From Aurantiacibacter atlanticus (GTDB taxonomy: Bacteria > Pseudomonadota > Alphaproteobacteria > Sphingomonadales > Sphingomonadaceae), in the NCBI RefSeq assembly GCF_001077815.2, contig NZ_CP011310.1, positions 496,001-560,000 of the forward strand: a DNA stretch of 64,000 nt, in the 5' to 3' direction. Below the pieces are notes generated by a model. The model saw only the letters and a list, made by a program, of their open reading frames with translations, searched no databases and was not told where the DNA came from. Below are positions 43,807 to 53,116 of this stretch, one piece after another. Position numbers and translations under genes: made by a program. Numbering within the stretch: position 1 is the stretch's first letter; each line of letters begins with the position of its first letter.

Positions 43807-44238
43807 TCAAGAGCCGAACTGCCGGTACTTGTCATTGCCGACAAAGCCGAATCTCGTCACACCCGAGCGCTTGATGATGTCGAGCACCGTGGCAGCCAAA
43901 TCATAGCTGGCATTGGCTTCGGGTTCGAACTGCAATTCCGGCTCAACCGCAAGGTCGAGCGACTGGCTCAAATTGTAAACCAGCTCATTCTGCGAGATCG
44001 GGGTGTCGTTCCAGAGAATGACATTTTCCCGAGTGAGCACAATCTTGTTGGTAACCGGATCGACATCCGGCGTACTCGGATCGTTGGTCGGCGACGGGAG
44101 ATCAATATTGACCGCGTGCGTCGCAATCGGGATCGTGATGATGAACATGATGAGGAGAACGAGCAGGACGTCGATCAACGGCGTCATGTTCATTTCCATC
44201 ATCGGCTCGCCGTCATCACTGCCGCCTGCCATTGCCAT
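43807..44238 (-). CDS. exbD: ExbD-type biopolymer transport protein (second copy)
   Basis: The 143-residue protein has an N-terminal anchor (about 22-42) with the membrane Asp in PLIDVLLVLLIMFI, characteristic of ExbD/TolR. A periplasmic domain follows with RENVILWNDTPISQ. ExbB/ExbD use the proton gradient to energise TonB. It lies last in the tonB-exbB-exbD-exbD cluster. Confidence 0.92.
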   Translation of the reverse strand: MAMAGGSDDGEPMMEMNMTPLIDVLLVLLIMFIITIPIATHAVNIDLPSPTNDPSTPDVDPVTNKIVLTRENVILWNDTPISQNELVYNLSQSLDLAVEPELQFEPEANASYDLAATVLDIIKRSGVTRFGFVGNDKYRQFGS

Positions 44239-44277
44239 GAGTGCGTACTCCTAATTCAGTTGTCTTCGCCGAACTGA

Positions 44278-44814
44278 TTACTGGTTCGGATCGATCGGAT
44301 TCGAAATGAAGGCGATGGTCGGATAACCGGCCGCCTGCACGTTGAAGATTGTGCCTGCGACGCAGCGCCATGGGGCGTCAACGTCACCGCGAATGTGAAC
44401 CTGCGGGATAAGTTCGGGATCGGCCATGATGGCTTCGGGCCCGCCCGCACGCTGCACGATTGCATCGAGGCGTTCGAAAGCTGCGTCGTAAAGCTCGGTC
44501 GAATCGACCAGCGTCGTATTGTTGAAGAAGACCCGGCATTCACCATCACGCGTTGCCCCGGTAAAGCCGGAACGCAAAGTGCGTGGAGTGCGGCCTTCGG
44601 CATCCGTCGTGGTCACCGTGATCAGCAGGTTCTCGACCTTGTCGTCCGATTCCCGGTTTTCGATAACCGGGATCTCCAACCCTTCAACCGTTTGGATGGC
44701 CACTGGAACTGCAATCAGGAAGATGATCACCAGAACCAGCATGACATCCACCAGCGGCGTGGTGTTGATGTCGGACATCGGCTGTGCTTCGCCGGATCCC
44801 ATCGCTATGGCCAT
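44278..44814 (-). CDS. exbD: ExbD-type biopolymer transport protein (first copy)
   Basis: The 178-residue protein has the anchor with TTPLVDVMLVLVIIF and the key Asp. Its periplasmic domain is longer than that of the second copy and has two cysteines (ECRVFF and WRCVAG). Paired ExbD genes with different tails are common in sphingomonads. It follows exbB by 79 bases. Confidence 0.9.
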   Translation of the reverse strand: MAIAMGSGEAQPMSDINTTPLVDVMLVLVIIFLIAVPVAIQTVEGLEIPVIENRESDDKVENLLITVTTTDAEGRTPRTLRSGFTGATRDGECRVFFNNTTLVDSTELYDAAFERLDAIVQRAGGPEAIMADPELIPQVHIRGDVDAPWRCVAGTIFNVQAAGYPTIAFISNPIDPNQ

Positions 44815-44893
44815 GTGTCTTGTCCTATCTCACATTAAACAGAGAAGCGGCGAGCGCCAGCATGCGAAGGCGCCCGCCATTTCGTCGATTGAA

Positions 44894-45703
44894 TTAAGCC
44901 TTGGGCTTGTTCACCGGTGCAGCTGTAGCTGGGCGCGCTGCCGCTGGAGCGGTTTTTGCGGCCTTGCCTGAAGCCTGAGTGGAAGTAGCCGTCATCATCG
45001 AAGGCTTGACCTGGCCATGGGAGGTGATGTTCGCCTGCAGATCCGTTGAGAAGCCCGAAAGCATTGCCGCGATGCGACGGTTACGTGACTGCAAATAGTT
45101 GTAAGCGAACACTGCGGGAACAGCGACGAGCAGACCGATAGCGGTCATGATCAGTGCTTCACCAACAGGGCCGGCAACCTGGTCGATCGAGGCAGAGCCG
45201 GTCGCACCGATTTTGATAAGTGCGCGGTAGATGCCGATCACGGTGCCGAGCAGGCCAACGAAAGGCGCAGTTGCACCGACCGTCGCAAGGAACGGCAGAC
45301 CGCCCGCGAGCTTGGCGTTGATGCTGGATTCAGAGCGAGCAAGTGTGCCGTGAAGCCAATCGTGCGATTCGAGGTTGTCGGCCATCTTTTCGGATTCGTC
45401 GCCGGCACGGATGCCGTCTTCGACGAGCTGACGCCAGGCGCTGTTCTTTTCAAACTTGGTGGCGCCTTCTTTCAGCGAACCGGCGCGCCAGAAAGCGACG
45501 CGGCCTGCACGATATTCTTTCATCACCTTATTCTGTTCGAAATATTTGGTGATCAGGATGTAGAACGACCCAACCGACATAATGATCATCAATGTCAGGA
45601 TGGACCAGGCGACGGGGCCGCCTTCTTCCATGGCCTGGATGAAGCCGAATTCAGTATCGGGCGCCGCTTCGGTCGCAGCTGCGGTCAAAGTTTCGATAAG
45701 CAT
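44894..45703 (-). CDS. exbB: ExbB/TolQ/MotA-type proton channel
   Basis: The 269-residue protein has three transmembrane segments (about 27-49, 135-160 and 184-206) and the channel motif GGLPFLATVGATAPFVGLLG. The C-terminus is Ala/Pro/Lys-rich (PAAARPATAAPVNKP), probably a flexible tail. It is the second gene of the TonB operon. Confidence 0.92.
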   Translation of the reverse strand: MLIETLTAAATEAAPDTEFGFIQAMEEGGPVAWSILTLMIIMSVGSFYILITKYFEQNKVMKEYRAGRVAFWRAGSLKEGATKFEKNSAWRQLVEDGIRAGDESEKMADNLESHDWLHGTLARSESSINAKLAGGLPFLATVGATAPFVGLLGTVIGIYRALIKIGATGSASIDQVAGPVGEALIMTAIGLLVAVPAVFAYNYLQSRNRRIAAMLSGFSTDLQANITSHGQVKPSMMTATSTQASGKAAKTAPAAARPATAAPVNKPKA

Positions 45704-45742
45704 GCTTGAAAAATCCTCTTCCTAGAGAAATCCGTAAAAAAT

Positions 45743-46408
45743 TTAGTCGAGCCGGTAGACGATGTTGGTGGCCCAGCTACCCGTCGTCGGGTTGCCGGCA
45801 TCGTCAAGCGCGGGATTGAAACGAGCATAACGGGTGATGTCATCACACGCGGCTCTATCAAGGATCGGGTCAGCCGAACGCGTCACGCGGCAGCTGGCTA
45901 CGCGACCATTCGCTCCGACAGTCACCGCAACGCCCACCGTACCCTCGATCTCGCGACGCAATGCGCTCGAAGGGTAGTTATCGATGATGCGCCGTGTCCA
46001 GCGGTTCAGGCCGTCAGGCGATACAGCCCGAGCCTGTGACGGCGGAGGTGGCGGCGCTGGCGGCGCAGGCGGTGCCGGCGGCGGAACAATACGCGCAGGC
46101 GGTGCCGGCGGCGGAATGTTCGGCTGCGTGGTCACCCGCGGCGGGTTAGGCGCAATGTTCATCGGCGGCGGCGGCGCAACAGGCGGCGGCGGCGCGACAG
46201 TTTCTTCCGGTGGTGGAGGCGGTTCTTCTTCCGGCTCCGGCGGTTCCGGCTCCTCAATATCCACAGTGGTAACCCGCTCGACCACATCCTTCACCGCCGA
46301 ATAGGCGAGTCCAGAAATCAGCAGGTAGCCGATACCCACGTGGATGAGGGCAACGATGATAATCGCGATTATGCGATTACCGCTCATTTCTTGGTCAGCG
46401 TAAGCCAT
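45743..46408 (-). CDS. tonB: TonB energy-transducer protein
   Basis: The 221-residue protein has an N-terminal helix (about 11-33), a long Pro-rich region (about 52-130) and a TonB C-terminal domain (about 140-221, DNYPSSALRREIEGTVGVAV). It transmits proton-motive force to outer-membrane receptors. A 24-base sequence in the Pro-rich region repeats exactly at 46063-46086 and 46093-46116 with a 30-base period. It is first in the operon with exbB, exbD and exbD. The 351-base gap to 46760 has no gene and likely holds the divergent promoters. Confidence 0.92.
   Translation of the reverse strand: MAYADQEMSGNRIIAIIIVALIHVGIGYLLISGLAYSAVKDVVERVTTVDIEEPEPPEPEEEPPPPPEETVAPPPPVAPPPPMNIAPNPPRVTTQPNIPPPAPPARIVPPPAPPAPPAPPPPPSQARAVSPDGLNRWTRRIIDNYPSSALRREIEGTVGVAVTVGANGRVASCRVTRSADPILDRAACDDITRYARFNPALDDAGNPTTGSWATNIVYRLD
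46063..46116. repeat. Tandem 24-base repeat in the tonB Pro-rich region
   Basis: Two identical 24-base units, at 46063-46086 and 46093-46116, separated by six bases; the period of 30 bases equals ten codons. Such repeats commonly vary in number in Pro-rich linkers. Confidence 0.75.
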
Positions 46409-46759
46409 CCAGTCCCTTCACTCCGTTTACAACGCCAGGGATACCCGGCCTATTTCGACTAACAAGATTCGTACCCTGCCAGCCGTACTTGCGTGTTGTC
46501 CAGTCCCAGTTTGAAACTGAAGTCTCGATTGTCAGCGTTTCTAATTGTGCCAACTTTGCCACAGCTCGGCAACATTATGTCGTATTCCGGGCTGTCGCGA
46601 TGGCTCTTAACCGCACCTTAGGTGCTGGGCAAACGGTTTATCGGTTCAGTCGCGATTCACGCCTTTTGTCTTTTTCCTCAGATATTGTCTGTGAGCGCCT
46701 TGTCCCCGGCCCATATGCGCGCTTGCTATCCGAGGTGTTGCCGGGGCAGGAGAAGATCG

Positions 46760-47656
46760 ATGACTGACATTATCCACAAATCACATTTCCCGCGTGCCTT
46801 GCGTCTCGCCACAGCGGCGCTCGCCAGCCTTGGTCTCGTCGCCTGTGCCACCGCTCTGCCTTCACAAGTGCGAGGAGAGAGCTTGCAGACAAATGAGCCC
46901 GGTCCGGAGGCCAGCCCTACCTATGCGGATATCGTGACTTACGCGCTTGAAGCGGAACTTGTCGCGATTGTGAACATCGATGATCAGACCGTATTTCCGC
47001 CTGAGCGGGCGCCTGATGTCACTCCTGATCGTGTCCGGCTTTATCTTGAAGCGCTGACCCGGAATTTGCTTGCCTCTCCCACCGGAGTTGGCGAATCGCT
47101 GATTTTCGTAACCGATGTCGACCGTGAGGCTGATGGCGATCCTCCCGCACTGAAAAGACGCGATTTTGTCATTTTTGCCAATCTCGTGCCCGGCAGGCCG
47201 GGTGAAGTGCGTCTCGTCTCCTCGCGCGCCATGTTCGCCTCCGGCCCTGCGATCGAGGGACGGGTACGTTCCGTCCTGCGCCAGCTTGCTGAAAATGATG
47301 TGCCGCCCGCCGTCACCGGCGTGCGCGATGTTATTTCAGTGCCTGGCAATCTTGTCGGAGAATCCGAAACGCAGATGTTTGTCGAGACGCAAAGTGGCGC
47401 TCCCATATCAATGACCGTGGTCCGCCGACCGGGATTGCCGCCGCAATGGGGTGTTTCACTTGGAGAAATCGTTGACGTGACAGCACGTCCGCCCGAACCC
47501 GACACGGTCTTGTGGTATCGCCTTGCATGTTCTTTGCCCGACGAATTGGCAGACGATGCCTTCCTGCAATCCGATCGGTCGGCGCGAACGCGCGCGCGCG
47601 AAGATTATGCCTTTGTGCTGGCCGACCTCGGGCCGTGCGAGCGCCGCTTTAGCTGA
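46760..47656 (+). CDS. Predicted lipoprotein of unknown function
   Basis: The ATG at 46760 follows GGAG and gives 298 residues. The signal peptide has lipobox GLVAC, so an outer- or inner-membrane lipoprotein is expected. The body is Asp/Glu/Pro-rich with a mixed alpha/beta look (VRLYLEALTRNLLASPTGVG, then DFVIFANLVPGRPGEVRL). I do not recognise a family. It stands alone between tonB (divergent) and hom. Confidence 0.72.
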   Translation: MTDIIHKSHFPRALRLATAALASLGLVACATALPSQVRGESLQTNEPGPEASPTYADIVTYALEAELVAIVNIDDQTVFPPERAPDVTPDRVRLYLEALTRNLLASPTGVGESLIFVTDVDREADGDPPALKRRDFVIFANLVPGRPGEVRLVSSRAMFASGPAIEGRVRSVLRQLAENDVPPAVTGVRDVISVPGNLVGESETQMFVETQSGAPISMTVVRRPGLPPQWGVSLGEIVDVTARPPEPDTVLWYRLACSLPDELADDAFLQSDRSARTRAREDYAFVLADLGPCERRFS

Positions 47657-47773
47657 AAGCCAGGTTGAAGAGCAGAAAAGAATTTCCGTGGGCAGCAGGG
47701 CTAGCCATCCTGCGCAGCGCTGACTAACGCGCCTGTTGCAGCCGATTGCGGCTGGCATTCAGGCGGGGATGAT

Positions 47774-49081
47774 ATGGCAGAGAAATTGCGGATTGCATTG
47801 GCGGGACTTGGTACTGTGGGCGCGGGCGTGATTCGCTTGCTGGCAGAAAACGGCGAACTTATTTCCCGCCGGGCGGGCCGCGAAATCTCCATTACAGCCG
47901 TTTCCGCGCGTGATCGGGGCAAGGATCGCGGCGTCGATCTGTCGGGCTATGCGTGGGAAGATGACATGACGCTTCTCGCGGCGCGTGACGATGTCGATGT
48001 TGTGGTCGAGCTGGTCGGTGGATCGGACGGGCCCGCCGTGGCACTGGCACGCACCGCACTGGCAGGCGGCAAGAACCTAGTCACTGCCAACAAGGCGATG
48101 GTCGCGCATCACGGGCTGGAGCTGGCTGGCCTTGCAGAAGCCAACGGGGTATCGCTGCGTTATGAAGCGGCAGTGGCCGGCGGTATTCCGGCGATCAAGG
48201 GGCTGGGCGAGGGCGCGGCTGCCAACAGGATTGAACGGATTTACGGCATCCTCAACGGCACATGTAATTACATCCTGTCTGAAATGGAAGCCACCGGCCG
48301 CGACTTTGGCGATGTTCTTTCCGAAGCGCAGTCATTGGGTTATGCCGAGGCTGATCCTACCTTCGATATTGAAGGCATTGATGCCGCACATAAGCTGGCG
48401 ATTCTGGCAGCGCTGGCCTTTGGCACCAAGCTTGATTTTGCAGCGGTTGACGTGTCCGGCATCAGTCGCATCCGTGCCGCCGATATCGGGCAGGCGCGTG
48501 CATTGGGTTATGTCATTCGTCTGATCGGCCTAGCAGATTGCGCTGCAGATAATGGCGATCGCCACCTGTTCCAGCGCGTTGCGCCCTATCTCGTCCCGCT
48601 GCGCCATCCTCTTGCAGGTGTGTCCGGACCGACCAATGCGGTCGTGGCCGAAGGCAATTTCTCTGGCAGACTGCTCTTCGAAGGCGCTGGCGCTGGCGAC
48701 GGGCCGACTGCAAGCGCTGTGGTGGCCGATATCATTGATATTGCGCGTGGGAATGTCCTGCCGCCGTTCTCCCTGCCTGTCGATACGCTCCAGGACAGTG
48801 CGCCCGCCGATCCAGGCAATCGTCGCAATCGCGCCTATGTCCGCTTCATGGTGGCTGATCGACCTGGCGTGCTGGCTGAAATCACCGCCGCCATGCGTGA
48901 TGCTGGCGTCTCCATCGAGAGCTTTATCCAGAAGGGGCAGGAAGAGGACGGGGATGAACCGGTGCTTGTCGCGATGGTGACGCATGACGGCCCCGAAGGC
49001 TCTGTCACAAAGGCGCTGGACTTGCTGCAAGGTTCCGCCAGCCTCGTTGAAGAACCGCTGGTGATGCGGCTGCTGGGCTAA
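47774..49081 (+). CDS. hom: Homoserine dehydrogenase
   Basis: The 435-residue enzyme reduces aspartate semialdehyde to homoserine on the way to Thr, Met and Ile. The N-terminal nucleotide loop is GLGTVGAGV at 11-19. Catalytic and substrate residues lie in NKAMVAHH and GILNGTCNYIL. The C-terminal ACT domain (about 355-430) begins YVRFMVADRPGVLAEITAAM and probably gives feedback by Thr. The last four bases overlap the convergent gene at 49078. Confidence 0.95.
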   Translation: MAEKLRIALAGLGTVGAGVIRLLAENGELISRRAGREISITAVSARDRGKDRGVDLSGYAWEDDMTLLAARDDVDVVVELVGGSDGPAVALARTALAGGKNLVTANKAMVAHHGLELAGLAEANGVSLRYEAAVAGGIPAIKGLGEGAAANRIERIYGILNGTCNYILSEMEATGRDFGDVLSEAQSLGYAEADPTFDIEGIDAAHKLAILAALAFGTKLDFAAVDVSGISRIRAADIGQARALGYVIRLIGLADCAADNGDRHLFQRVAPYLVPLRHPLAGVSGPTNAVVAEGNFSGRLLFEGAGAGDGPTASAVVADIIDIARGNVLPPFSLPVDTLQDSAPADPGNRRNRAYVRFMVADRPGVLAEITAAMRDAGVSIESFIQKGQEEDGDEPVLVAMVTHDGPEGSVTKALDLLQGSASLVEEPLVMRLLG

Positions 49082-49482
49082 TCTGCTGCGCTGATTGCGG
49101 CTGCCTCCGCATGCGTTAGCGGTTCGGGGATACCTTTGAGATCGACGGTGATCGGCGGTCTGGATGATCCGCCAAAGCCTCCGCAGAAGGAAAGGAGGTG
49201 GTTCTCGCATGGCGGAGGGTCGAATCCCGGCAACACGCGGATTTGCGGGTCAGTTGGCTTTGGAAGAGGCGACATGTAGCGTTCGGATCCGACGAGCTTG
49301 CGGCATACTACGATCGTGCCGTCCAACTGCACGCCATCCTCGCAGCTTTCGGGTTCGACGATTGTAATCGGCGTATCGGGATCACCTTCAAACTCGATGC
49401 TGGGACCATAGCTGTTCTGGGCCGCATTGACGGCAGACAGGACTGTCGCCAGCGCCCCGACAAGAAGGCCCGTGACCGTCAT
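49078..49482 (-). CDS. Secreted Cys-containing protein, tandem paralogue A
   Basis: The 134-residue protein has a signal peptide (about 1-20) and a mature part with motifs DGTIVVCRKLVGSERYMSPL and six cysteines, all or most likely in disulfides. It is related to the product of the neighbouring 49479-49979 gene (shared VCRxLxxSExYxSPLP). The start overlaps that gene's stop by ATGA. I know such proteins only as hypothetical periplasmic proteins of sphingomonads. Confidence 0.75.
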   Translation of the reverse strand: MTVTGLLVGALATVLSAVNAAQNSYGPSIEFEGDPDTPITIVEPESCEDGVQLDGTIVVCRKLVGSERYMSPLPKPTDPQIRVLPGFDPPPCENHLLSFCGGFGGSSRPPITVDLKGIPEPLTHAEAAAISAAD

Positions 49483-49979
49483 GGGCTGGCTTCATCTTCC
49501 GAAATGTCGATGGCCACGCGCGTTCCAGTCGCTGGCTGATCGCGGTCGGCCGCAGCATCCGCCTTATGTATCAGCGTGGTTTCTTCCTCGCTCAATGCCT
49601 CGGGAAAGGCGGTAACGTCGATGATCAAAACAGGCTCGGGCGCATAGCCGACGCGGATACACAAGCCGCCGCCCGGATTGCTCACCCAGCATGGCGGATC
49701 GGTGAGGCCGGGAAGTATAACGCGATCGGACTGCGTCTTTTGCGGGAGCGGCGAAAGATATTGCTCCGAATCGGTAAGCTCGCGACAGACAAGTATCACG
49801 CCGTCTTCCTGCGCCTGCGTTTCGCAGGGCTTGCTGTCGTCAAGCGGGTTGGGCGTGTCTTCGTCGCCTTCGTATTCTTCCTGCGGACCATAAGCCTCCT
49901 GCGCGAATGCCGTGGCGGGCGGTGGCAATGCGACTAATGCAGGCATGCTCCAAAAGAGTGTGGCCAAGAATCTCGACAT
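49479..49979 (-). CDS. Secreted Cys-containing protein, tandem paralogue B
   Basis: The ATG at 49979 follows AGGAGG by seven bases and gives 166 residues; a GTG at 49985 is too close to the ribosome site. A signal peptide ends near AFAQE. The mature region has VILVCRELTDSEQYLSPLPQ and four cysteines. Paralogue A follows by ATGA overlap. The pair is probably a periplasmic two-protein unit of unknown function. Confidence 0.75.
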   Translation of the reverse strand: MSRFLATLFWSMPALVALPPPATAFAQEAYGPQEEYEGDEDTPNPLDDSKPCETQAQEDGVILVCRELTDSEQYLSPLPQKTQSDRVILPGLTDPPCWVSNPGGGLCIRVGYAPEPVLIIDVTAFPEALSEEETTLIHKADAAADRDQPATGTRVAIDISEDEASP

Positions 49980-50034
49980 TGCCACACCTCCTGCTTAAGC
50001 GAGATGATCATTGGTATCGGAGGCTGAATTTCTA

Positions 50035-51024
50035 ATGAATTCCACGACTGGCAGCGAAAGCGTACTCGATCGCGTTCTTGTTCTTGAATTGGTGCGCGTC
50101 ACCGAAGCGGCAGCCATTGCCGCATCGGATCTGATCGGGCGCGGCGATGAAAAGGCTGCTGACGCGGCTGCCGTGGAGGCCATGCGTCGATCCTTCGATA
50201 CATTATATATGGACGGCACCGTAGTCATCGGTGAAGGCGAGCGGGACGAAGCGCCGATGTTGTATATCGGTGAAAAGGTGGGCGGCGCACCTGGCAAGGG
50301 GCCCCGGATCGACATCGCGCTCGATCCTTTGGAAGGAACGACCATCACCGCCAAGGCCGGGCCTAACGCGCTTGCCGTGCTGGCTGCTGCGGAAGAAGGC
50401 TGCCTGCTTAACGCCCCCGATGTTTACATGGACAAGATTGCCGTGGGCCCCGGTTACCCGCCCGATGTAATCAGCCTGGACAAGAGCGTGACTGAAAACG
50501 TCACGTCCGTCGCCGCGGCCAAGGGTGTGGAGCCAGCCGACATTATTGTCTGCGTGCTCGACCGGCCGCGCCATGCCGAGCTGATCGCAGAATTGCGTAG
50601 CCTTGGCTGCGGTGTCGTACTGATCGGGGATGGCGATGTTGCAGGCGTTATTGCCACAACCGATCAGGACACCACGATTGACATCTATATGGGCAGTGGC
50701 GGCGCGCCCGAGGGCGTGCTGGCCGCAGCGGCCCTACGCTGTGTGGGCGGGCAGTTCAACGGACGCCTGCTATTCCGCAATGATGATGAACGTCAGCGTG
50801 CTGCTAAATGGGGGATTGAAGATCTCAACCGCATCTACAAGCTGGAAGATCTTGCCAAGGGCGATTGCATTTTTGCTGCTACCGGCGTTACCGACGGTTC
50901 CTTGCTCGATGGCGTGAAGCGTTTGCGCCGTCCCAATGGCAAGCGGGTGATGACAACCGAAAGCGTCGTCATGCGTGCTTCGTCAGGAACAGTGCGCTGG
51001 GTAAAGGGTGAACATATCATCTGA
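50035..51024 (+). CDS. glpX: Class II fructose-1,6-bisphosphatase
   Basis: The ATG at 50035 gives 329 residues; GGAGG lies 11 bases upstream. Gluconeogenic F1,6BP hydrolysis is expected. Diagnostic motifs are VVIGEGERDEAPML, DIALDPLEGT (metal site) and GSGGAPEGVLAAAALR. The gene lies between secreted proteins and prs, a carbon-metabolism stretch with hom and prs. Confidence 0.95.
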   Translation: MNSTTGSESVLDRVLVLELVRVTEAAAIAASDLIGRGDEKAADAAAVEAMRRSFDTLYMDGTVVIGEGERDEAPMLYIGEKVGGAPGKGPRIDIALDPLEGTTITAKAGPNALAVLAAAEEGCLLNAPDVYMDKIAVGPGYPPDVISLDKSVTENVTSVAAAKGVEPADIIVCVLDRPRHAELIAELRSLGCGVVLIGDGDVAGVIATTDQDTTIDIYMGSGGAPEGVLAAAALRCVGGQFNGRLLFRNDDERQRAAKWGIEDLNRIYKLEDLAKGDCIFAATGVTDGSLLDGVKRLRRPNGKRVMTTESVVMRASSGTVRWVKGEHII

Positions 51025-51127
51025 TGATGCCGTGCACGCAATAGTGCGAAACACCGTGCGGCCCCTGTTGCAATAGCGGGGCGCTGGTCTAGGGCATGCG
51101 CCACACATTAATAGGGATTCGCGCTCC

Positions 51128-52063
51128 ATGAAAATCATGTCCGGCAACTCCAACCTGCCGCTGGCCCGCGCTATTGCCGGATATCTTGAAGTGCCGCTGA
51201 CAGATGTCAGCATGCGTCGTTTCGCTGACGAGGAAATCTTCGTCGAAATACATGAAAATGTGCGCGGCGAAGATGTCTTCGTGGTCCAGTCCACCAGCTT
51301 TCCGGCCAATGACAATCTGATGGAATTGCTGATCGGGATTGACGCGTTGAAGCGTGCTTCGGCCAAGCGCATCACCGCAGTTGTGCCCTATTTCGGTTAC
51401 GCGAGGCAGGACCGCAAGCCTGGCCCCCGCACGCCGATTTCCGCCAAACTGGTGGCAAATCTGATGACGACCGCTGGCGCTGACAGGGTGCTGGCAGTGG
51501 ATCTGCATGCGGGCCAGATCCAGGGTTTCTTCGATATTCCGACCGACAATCTCTATGCCGCACCGACGATGGCGGCTGATATCCAGGCGCGTTATGGCGG
51601 CAAGGATCTGATGGTTGTGTCCCCTGACGTCGGCGGCGTGGTGCGCGCGCGGGCACTGGCCAAGCGCCTCGACAATGCCCCTCTTGCTATTGTTGACAAG
51701 CGGCGGGACCGTCCCGGCGAATCCGAAGTGATGAATATTATCGGTGATGTGAAGGGCCGTTGTTGCATCCTTATCGACGATATTGTCGATTCGGGTGGGA
51801 CCCTGTGCAACGCTGCTCAGGCTCTGCTCGATGAAGGGGCCAAGAGCGTTGCTGCTTATATCACCCACGGCGTATTGTCGGGCGGTGCAGTGGCTCGGGT
51901 GGACAAATCCGCACTGACAGAACTTGTCATAACCGACACCATCAAGGCAACCGATGCGGCAATTGATTCAGACCGCATCCGCGTGATGACCATCGCGCCA
52001 CTATTGGGTGAGGCAATCCGCCGTATTGCCGATGAAAGCAGCGTGTCCAGCCTGTTTGACTGA
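51128..52063 (+). CDS. prs: Ribose-phosphate pyrophosphokinase (PRPP synthetase)
   Basis: The 311-residue enzyme makes PRPP, the substrate of purine, pyrimidine, His and Trp synthesis. It has [31 protein letters not shown] and the PRPP loop [18 protein letters not shown]. Length is standard. It faces the AraC gene tail to tail, 19 bases away. Confidence 0.96.
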   Translation: MKIMSGNSNLPLARAIAGYLEVPLTDVSMRRFADEEIFVEIHENVRGEDVFVVQSTSFPANDNLMELLIGIDALKRASAKRITAVVPYFGYARQDRKPGPRTPISAKLVANLMTTAGADRVLAVDLHAGQIQGFFDIPTDNLYAAPTMAADIQARYGGKDLMVVSPDVGGVVRARALAKRLDNAPLAIVDKRRDRPGESEVMNIIGDVKGRCCILIDDIVDSGGTLCNAAQALLDEGAKSVAAYITHGVLSGGAVARVDKSALTELVITDTIKATDAAIDSDRIRVMTIAPLLGEAIRRIADESSVSSLFD

Positions 52064-52082
52064 TCGCTGCGGGCGCAGTCTG

Positions 52083-53063
52083 TCAACCGCGTGGCCGGTC
52101 TTTTGGCGGCTCCTTGTCCGGATCACGCCACGGGCCCGGTTCGTCCGGCTTCAGCCTATGTAACGCTTCCAGCCGCCGATGTTGGCGCACTTCAAGCGAC
52201 AGGCGCAGAAATGGGTTCGCGCCGTTCTTCAATTCGCTCGGCGACATGCCGAAGAACGCGCGGATTTCCTTTACGCGGTGAGATTGGTCGAAATAACGCA
52301 GTTCGATTTCGGCACTATCTTCCGGGCGGGTCACGCCAAGCAATGCGGCGCCCATATCCAGGGCTCGCGCCCTTCGCAGCGCCTGTTTGGGTGTAACTCC
52401 GAATGCCTGTTTCACGATCCGTTCGATCGTGCGCTTTGACACGTTCTGGCCTTCGGCGAATTCCTCGACCGACACCTGAGGATCGGCAAGGCACTGCTGC
52501 TCAAACAATATTGCGAGCGGATCGGGCTTCTGCCACCCGGCAGCCTCGACCAGCGGTCGCAGGAAACCGTCTTCCAATGCCTTGACCCAATCCTTGTAGG
52601 CCTTTTCTCGAGGGACAATTTGTGCAAGCGGCGTATCGCGATTGAACAACACATCAATATCGACGATCCGGTTTAATATGTCTGTATTATTGGGAAAGCC
52701 AAGCATGGTGGCTGTGCCTGCGTTGAAATGCACTGTCACCGCCAGATATTTCCCAGAAATTTCCAGCGGCATCCGGCGCGTTTGCGGCCCGAAATAGAGC
52801 GCCTTGCCATGCGGGCCCGGATCCCACAATTCTACGCCATCTTCTGTGCCTGCCGTCCATGCATCATGATAGATGATGGTAATGCACGGATGGTCGTGTA
52901 CCCTTCCGCACTTCATCCGCATACCATCGGGCAGTTCGCCTGCAGCGATGCTCCACCAGTAACACCAGGGCTGAAGGTCTTTCGCCGGGACGCGCGACAG
53001 GGCAAGGGGCGCACCCCCCCTTGTCGCCCCCGTCTGCGACCTTATTTGCGACCCAATTTTCAT
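52083..53063 (-). CDS. AraC-family transcriptional regulator
   Basis: The ATG at 53063 gives 326 residues; a longer start at 53153 would overlap the hisN-like gene. The N-terminal part is a sensory domain of unknown ligand (residues about 1-200). The C-terminal double helix-turn-helix of AraC type is at about 205-290 (VEEFAEGQNVSKRTIERIVK, then ELRYFDQSHRVKEIRAFFGM). It is divergent from the IMPase-family gene; the AT-rich 53-base gap may hold both promoters. Target unknown. Confidence 0.88.
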   Translation of the reverse strand: MKIGSQIRSQTGATRGGAPLALSRVPAKDLQPWCYWWSIAAGELPDGMRMKCGRVHDHPCITIIYHDAWTAGTEDGVELWDPGPHGKALYFGPQTRRMPLEISGKYLAVTVHFNAGTATMLGFPNNTDILNRIVDIDVLFNRDTPLAQIVPREKAYKDWVKALEDGFLRPLVEAAGWQKPDPLAILFEQQCLADPQVSVEEFAEGQNVSKRTIERIVKQAFGVTPKQALRRARALDMGAALLGVTRPEDSAEIELRYFDQSHRVKEIRAFFGMSPSELKNGANPFLRLSLEVRQHRRLEALHRLKPDEPGPWRDPDKEPPKDRPRG

Positions 53064-53116
53064 TCCTGTAAAGAGTGATGAACAAATACAATTAATGCAA
53101 TCAATAATATAGATAT

